From Caballeronia zhejiangensis (GTDB lineage Bacteria > Pseudomonadota > Gammaproteobacteria > Burkholderiales > Burkholderiaceae): DNA of 64,000 bases. The notes beneath the pieces are model-generated. The model made no database searches. It was not told the origin of the DNA and was given only the letters and a program-made list of their open reading frames with translations. Shown here piece by piece: positions 60,981-64,000 of the stretch. Numbering within the stretch: the stretch's first letter is position 1; each line of letters opens with the position of its first letter. The DNA is taken from NCBI RefSeq assembly GCF_000698575.1, contig NZ_JFHD01000008.1:124001-188000 (forward strand), given 5' to 3'. Both the position numbers and the translations under genes were made by a program.

Positions 60981-62393
60981 CTATCGCGAGATTTTCTCCA
61001 GCGCGAGATCGCGCGTTCGCGGGCCCATGAAACCGATCGCGGCCATCACGATCAGCATCGCCGACGCGATGAACACGAACACGCCCGTCGTCCCGAAACC
61101 CTTCAGCACGCCCGCGATGATGAACGACGTGAAAATCGCGGAGAAACGGCTCCACGAATACACGAAACCGACGGCGCGCGCGCGGATGCTCGTCGGAAAG
61201 AGTTCGGTCTGATACGCGTGATAGCTGTACGACATGATGTTCGCGGAGAGCGTGAGGCCGACGCCCATCGCGATCAGAAACGCCGGGTTGCCCGACTGGC
61301 TGAAGGCCAGCCCGCAGACGATGTTGAGCGCGGCCATCGCGACGATCGCGGTCTTGCGCTCGATCCTGTCGGCAATGGCGAGCCCGATGATCGGTCCGAC
61401 CGGCGCGGCGATCGCAATGATGCTCGAATACATCAGGCTCGACGTCACCGTGATGCCCTGCTTGACCAGCAGCGTCGGCACCCAGTTGGCGAAGCCGTAA
61501 AAACCGACCGTCTGAAATATGTTGAAGATGATCATCATCGCGGCGCGCTTGCCGTAGGGCGGCTTCCACATGTCGGCGAACGCGCCGCGCCGCTCCGCTG
61601 TCTCGACGGCGGGTTCGGGCGGCGGCAGCGGCTTGCCGTATTCGCGCGCGACTTTCTCTTCGAGCGCGCGCATCACGCGATCGGCTTCGTCGAGGCGTCC
61701 TTTCTGCGCGAGCCAGCGCGGGCTTTCGGGCAGCGTGCGGCGAATCCACCAGACGAAGAGCGCCCCGTGCGCGCCGATGATGACGACCCAGCGCCAGCCG
61801 TCGATGCCGAAGGGCGCGCGCGGCACGAGCAGATAGGCGAGAAACGCGACCACCGGCACCGCCATGAAACCGACCGCCTGCTCGCACGCGAACGCGCGCC
61901 CGCGGATGTGTTTCGGCGCGAGTTCGGAGATATACGTGCCGATCGTCACCAGTTCCACCCCGATGCCCACACCCGCGACGAAGCGCCAGATGTTCAGGCC
62001 GGTCGCCGTGTCCTGGAACGCCATGACGAGGTTGGCGCCGGTGTACCAGAGCAGCGAATACGTGAAGATCGCGCGCCGTCCGAAGCGGTCGGCGAGAAAT
62101 CCGCAGGCGATCGTGCCGATGAAAAGCCCCGCGAACAGCGACGCGATAAAGCTCGCGACGCCCGTCATGCCGAAAAGTCCGCTGGTCGTCGGCGTGAGAA
62201 TGCCGCTTTTGACGAGACCCGGCGCGACGTATCCGGAATACAGCAGATCGTAGAGCTCGAAGAAGAAACCGAGGCTCAAAAGGACGATGAGCGTCCAGAC
62301 GGAGCGCGTGGCGGGCAGGCGATCGAGCCGGGCGGAAATGCTGCCGGCGGTGACGGGAAGCGCCTCTGCGTGTGCGCTGCGGGGTGTTGCCAT
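60981..62393 (-). CDS. MFS transporter, sugar/aromatic acid porter type
   Basis: A 470-residue twelve-helix protein. FLADRFGRRAIFTYSLL matches the helix 2-3 loop (G-x-x-x-D-R-x-G-R-R), and RRTLPESPRWLAQKGRLDEA matches the PESPRWL motif before the central loop that is typical of NiaP-like and sugar-porter members. It exploits a proton gradient; the substrate is unknown. GAGGAGA precedes the ATG at 62393. Confidence 0.9.
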   Translation of the reverse strand: MATPRSAHAEALPVTAGSISARLDRLPATRSVWTLIVLLSLGFFFELYDLLYSGYVAPGLVKSGILTPTTSGLFGMTGVASFIASLFAGLFIGTIACGFLADRFGRRAIFTYSLLWYTGANLVMAFQDTATGLNIWRFVAGVGIGVELVTIGTYISELAPKHIRGRAFACEQAVGFMAVPVVAFLAYLLVPRAPFGIDGWRWVVIIGAHGALFVWWIRRTLPESPRWLAQKGRLDEADRVMRALEEKVAREYGKPLPPPEPAVETAERRGAFADMWKPPYGKRAAMMIIFNIFQTVGFYGFANWVPTLLVKQGITVTSSLMYSSIIAIAAPVGPIIGLAIADRIERKTAIVAMAALNIVCGLAFSQSGNPAFLIAMGVGLTLSANIMSYSYHAYQTELFPTSIRARAVGFVYSWSRFSAIFTSFIIAGVLKGFGTTGVFVFIASAMLIVMAAIGFMGPRTRDLALEKISR

Positions 62394-62484
62394 CGGGGTG
62401 TCTCCTCATGAGGCGGGGTGCGCCGCGCGGCATCGCTGGCGCGGCGCGGTCGGACGAGGGACGAATTTTAACCGGGTGGGTAAC

Positions 62485-62595
62485 ATGAGCTGGAAGCTGA
62501 ATCCCGTCGCCTCGTGCGTCACACCGATCGCCATCGGACTGCCGGGCTTCCGGAAGAACCATCCGCTCAGCCCCCGATACGAAGAAAAGCTCTAA
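62485..62595 (+). CDS. Possible small leader ORF upstream of the binding-protein gene
   Basis: A 36-residue frame (MSWKLNPVASCVTPIAIGLP) ending just at a terminator-type hairpin. A GGGTGGG element precedes the ATG. The rest of the 374-base gap shows no other gene. It may be chance, a leader peptide or a small-RNA region. Confidence 0.3.
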   Translation: MSWKLNPVASCVTPIAIGLPGFRKNHPLSPRYEEKL

Positions 62596-62616
62596 AGCCC
62601 CGCTATCCGGGCTTTT
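62594..62616 (+). terminator. Terminator or attenuator hairpin upstream of the binding-protein gene
   Basis: AAAGCCC / GGGCTTT arms with an eight-base loop, then TTTT. It lies 150 bases before the GTG of the binding-protein gene, on the same strand, so it would end any short upstream transcript. Confidence 0.7.
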
Positions 62617-62767
62617 ACTAGCTCCCGAACTATTTTGGCTTGGTAACCTTCTGCCGATTCTGAACGGACACGATCCGCGGAATATCATGCTCTGGCGCCC
62701 AACGACGCGCCGGACGTCCGGTACGAGACCTTCCGGGCTGAACTGACCACCTTCTGGAGTTAAAACA

Positions 62768-63562
62768 GTGAAGAAACTGCTCGCGGCACTGACGATGTCC
62801 CTTCTCGCCGCCACGTCGCTCACCGCCGTCACGCCGGCGCTTGCGAAGGACTATTCGACGATCCGTTTCGGCGTCGACGCAAGCTATCCCCCGTTCGAGT
62901 CGAAGGGTTCCGACGGCAAGCTGGTCGGTTTCGACATCGATCTCGGCAATGAGATCTGCGCGCGCCTGAAGGCAAAGTGCGTGTGGGTGGAAAACGACTT
63001 CGACGGCATGATTCCCGCGCTCAAGGCGAAGAAGTTCGACGGCGTGCTTTCCTCGATGTCGATGACGCCGCAACGCGCCGAGCAGATCGCCTTCTCGAGC
63101 AAGCTCTTCAACACGCCGACGCGCCTCGTCGCGAAAAAGGGCAGCAACATCCTGCCGACGGCCGAAAGCCTGAAGGGCAAGAACGTGGGCGTCGAACAGG
63201 GCACGATCCAGGAAACCTACGCCAAGACCTACTGGGCGCCGAAGGGCGTGACGGTCACGCCGTACCAGAACCAGGACCAGGTCTATGCCGATCTGATCTC
63301 GGGCCGCCTGGACGCCGCGCTGCAAGACGCGGTGCAGGCTGAAATCGGCTTCCTGAAGACGCCGCGCGGCGCGGGCTACGACTTCGCCGGTCAAAACATC
63401 GACGATCCGAAGACGCTCGGCAACGGCGCGGGCATCGGTCTGCGCAAGGAAGACACCGATCTGAAGGCGAAGATCGACAAGGCTATCGCCGACATCATCA
63501 AGGACGGCACCTACAAGAAGCTCGAAAAGAAGTACTTCGACTTCGACGTGTACGGCAGCTAA
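62768..63562 (+). CDS. Basic amino acid ABC transporter substrate-binding protein (ArgT/HisJ type)
   Basis: A 264-residue periplasmic binding protein. The signal peptide is MKKLLAALTMSLLAATSL ending TPALA. IRFGVDASYPPFESKGSDG, LVGFDIDLGNEICARL and VGVEQGTIQETYA are the family-3 blocks of lysine/arginine/ornithine/histidine binding proteins. The start is a GTG at 62768 with GGAG nine bases upstream. The next gene on the strand is an AstE-like zinc hydrolase, and permease genes probably follow outside the window. Confidence 0.94.
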   Translation: MKKLLAALTMSLLAATSLTAVTPALAKDYSTIRFGVDASYPPFESKGSDGKLVGFDIDLGNEICARLKAKCVWVENDFDGMIPALKAKKFDGVLSSMSMTPQRAEQIAFSSKLFNTPTRLVAKKGSNILPTAESLKGKNVGVEQGTIQETYAKTYWAPKGVTVTPYQNQDQVYADLISGRLDAALQDAVQAEIGFLKTPRGAGYDFAGQNIDDPKTLGNGAGIGLRKEDTDLKAKIDKAIADIIKDGTYKKLEKKYFDFDVYGS

Positions 63563-63593
63563 GCCGCTCGCCACAAGCCACACCGGCTGACGA

Positions 63594-63633
63594 ACGGGCT
63601 CCGCGCTCAAGGGCGCGGAGCCCGTTTGCTTTT
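63594..63633 (+). terminator. Terminator after the binding-protein gene
   Basis: Perfect 13-bp arms (ACGGGCTCCGCGC / GCGCGGAGCCCGT, six-base loop) followed by TTGCTTTT, 31 bases past the stop. It would lower read-through from the binding-protein gene into the genes that follow. Confidence 0.88.
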
Positions 63634-63761
63634 CGGACAGCGGTTTCGGCGGCCGATTTCCGCTAAGATCGAACGTTCGAGACAGCGCCGACGGAAGGAG
63701 ACGCCGCGGCGCGGAGCACTTTTCCGAGGCAAGACCGCGCACTCGCCTGCGCGCGACCAAC

Positions 63762-64000
63762 ATGCAAACCAGAACTCATTCCCTGATCTCGCCGACGCTC
63801 GGCACTTCCCGCAACATCACGAGTTTTCACTACGGCCCCGGCGGCGGCCAGAAAATCTACGTCCAGTCGTCGCTGCACGCGGACGAACTGCCCGGCATGC
63901 TCGTCGCATGGCGTCTGCGCCGCCAGCTCGCCGAATTCGAAGCGGCGGGCAAGCTGCGCGGCGAAGTCGTCATCGTGCCGGTGCCGAATCCGATCGGCCT
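63762..64000 (+). CDS. Succinylglutamate desuccinylase/aspartoacylase family protein (3' partial)
   Basis: The first 79 residues of a zinc hydrolase related to the M14 carboxypeptidase fold. The frame is still open at the window edge. FHYGPGGGQKIYVQSSLHAD leads into HADELPG, the H-x-x-E zinc site of the AstE/AspA family, and VVIVPVPNPIGL matches the next conserved strand. The ATG at 63762 begins after a 199-base gap from the binding-protein gene. In Burkholderia-type genomes such a gene often sits with basic amino acid ABC transporter genes (from memory). Substrate is unknown. Confidence 0.85.
   Translation, partial: MQTRTHSLISPTLGTSRNITSFHYGPGGGQKIYVQSSLHADELPGMLVAWRLRRQLAEFEAAGKLRGEVVIVPVPNPIG

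Overview
The window looks like part of a chromosome from a betaproteobacterium of the Burkholderia sensu lato group, most likely Caballeronia or Paraburkholderia (inference). The reasons are the high GC content, the family content (DUF4148, hutHCDFG, pcaQ-pcaHG, liu genes, reductive pyrimidine catabolism) and a dispersed extragenic repeat built on a hairpin of the form ACTTTCTTTGC-n4-GCAAAGAAAGT. No rRNA, tRNA, CRISPR array, prophage or insertion sequence was seen. Most of the window is catabolic and transport operons. Both edge genes are cut by the window.

Layout. 1-3 kb: an aspartate carbamoyltransferase-like gene with an N-terminal helix-turn-helix-like segment (5' end outside), a small hypothetical gene, a BrnT/BrnA-type toxin-antitoxin pair with a short antitoxin, and a CDP-diacylglycerol pyrophosphatase. 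3-12 kb: a reductive pyrimidine degradation cluster on the minus strand (amidohydrolase, preT, preA, NCS1 permease, dihydropyrimidinase) facing a divergent rutR, with a perfect dyad operator between them. An 800-bp non-coding block of repeats separates permease and dihydropyrimidinase. 12-18 kb: a DUF4148 protein and the first histidine utilisation operon, hutH-C-D-F-G. 18-19 kb: a GNAT enzyme and a CrcB fluoride channel. 19-28.5 kb: an overlapping peptide-scavenging operon: RpiR regulator, isoaspartyl peptidase, peptide/glutathione-type ABC importer, DmpA-type peptidase, DppA-type D-aminopeptidase.

28.7-35 kb: a YbdG-like mechanosensitive channel, a LysR regulator, YciI, a DUF937-OmpA protein and small proteins. 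35-40.5 kb: the second hut locus (hutU-hutI), an Lrp regulator facing a LysE exporter, and a ROK regulator. Palindromes of the TTGTATATACAA type lie upstream of both hut loci, so HutC from the first probably controls both. 40.6-47 kb: cyclic-di-GMP genes (a large membrane GGDEF/EAL protein and an EAL protein with a C-terminal extension) around an N-acyl amino acid synthase FeeM-like gene. 47-54 kb: prolyl aminopeptidase, an acyltransferase, a lone receiver protein, the pcaQ/pcaHG protocatechuate locus, an AI-2E family transporter and an OmpA lipoprotein. 54-60 kb: the leucine/isovalerate genes liuA-liuB-liuD with a divergent TetR regulator. 60-64 kb: a ferritin-like protein, an MFS transporter, a basic amino acid binding protein and the start of an AstE-like zinc hydrolase.

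The strongest points for follow-up are the HTH-like/ATCase fusion, the split hut regulon with its palindromes, the RutR-type dyad, the extragenic inverted-repeat element with flanking microsatellites, the short BrnA, the D-/isopeptide operon, and the FeeM-like enzyme among c-di-GMP genes. All functional calls rest on reading motifs by eye; no database search was possible.
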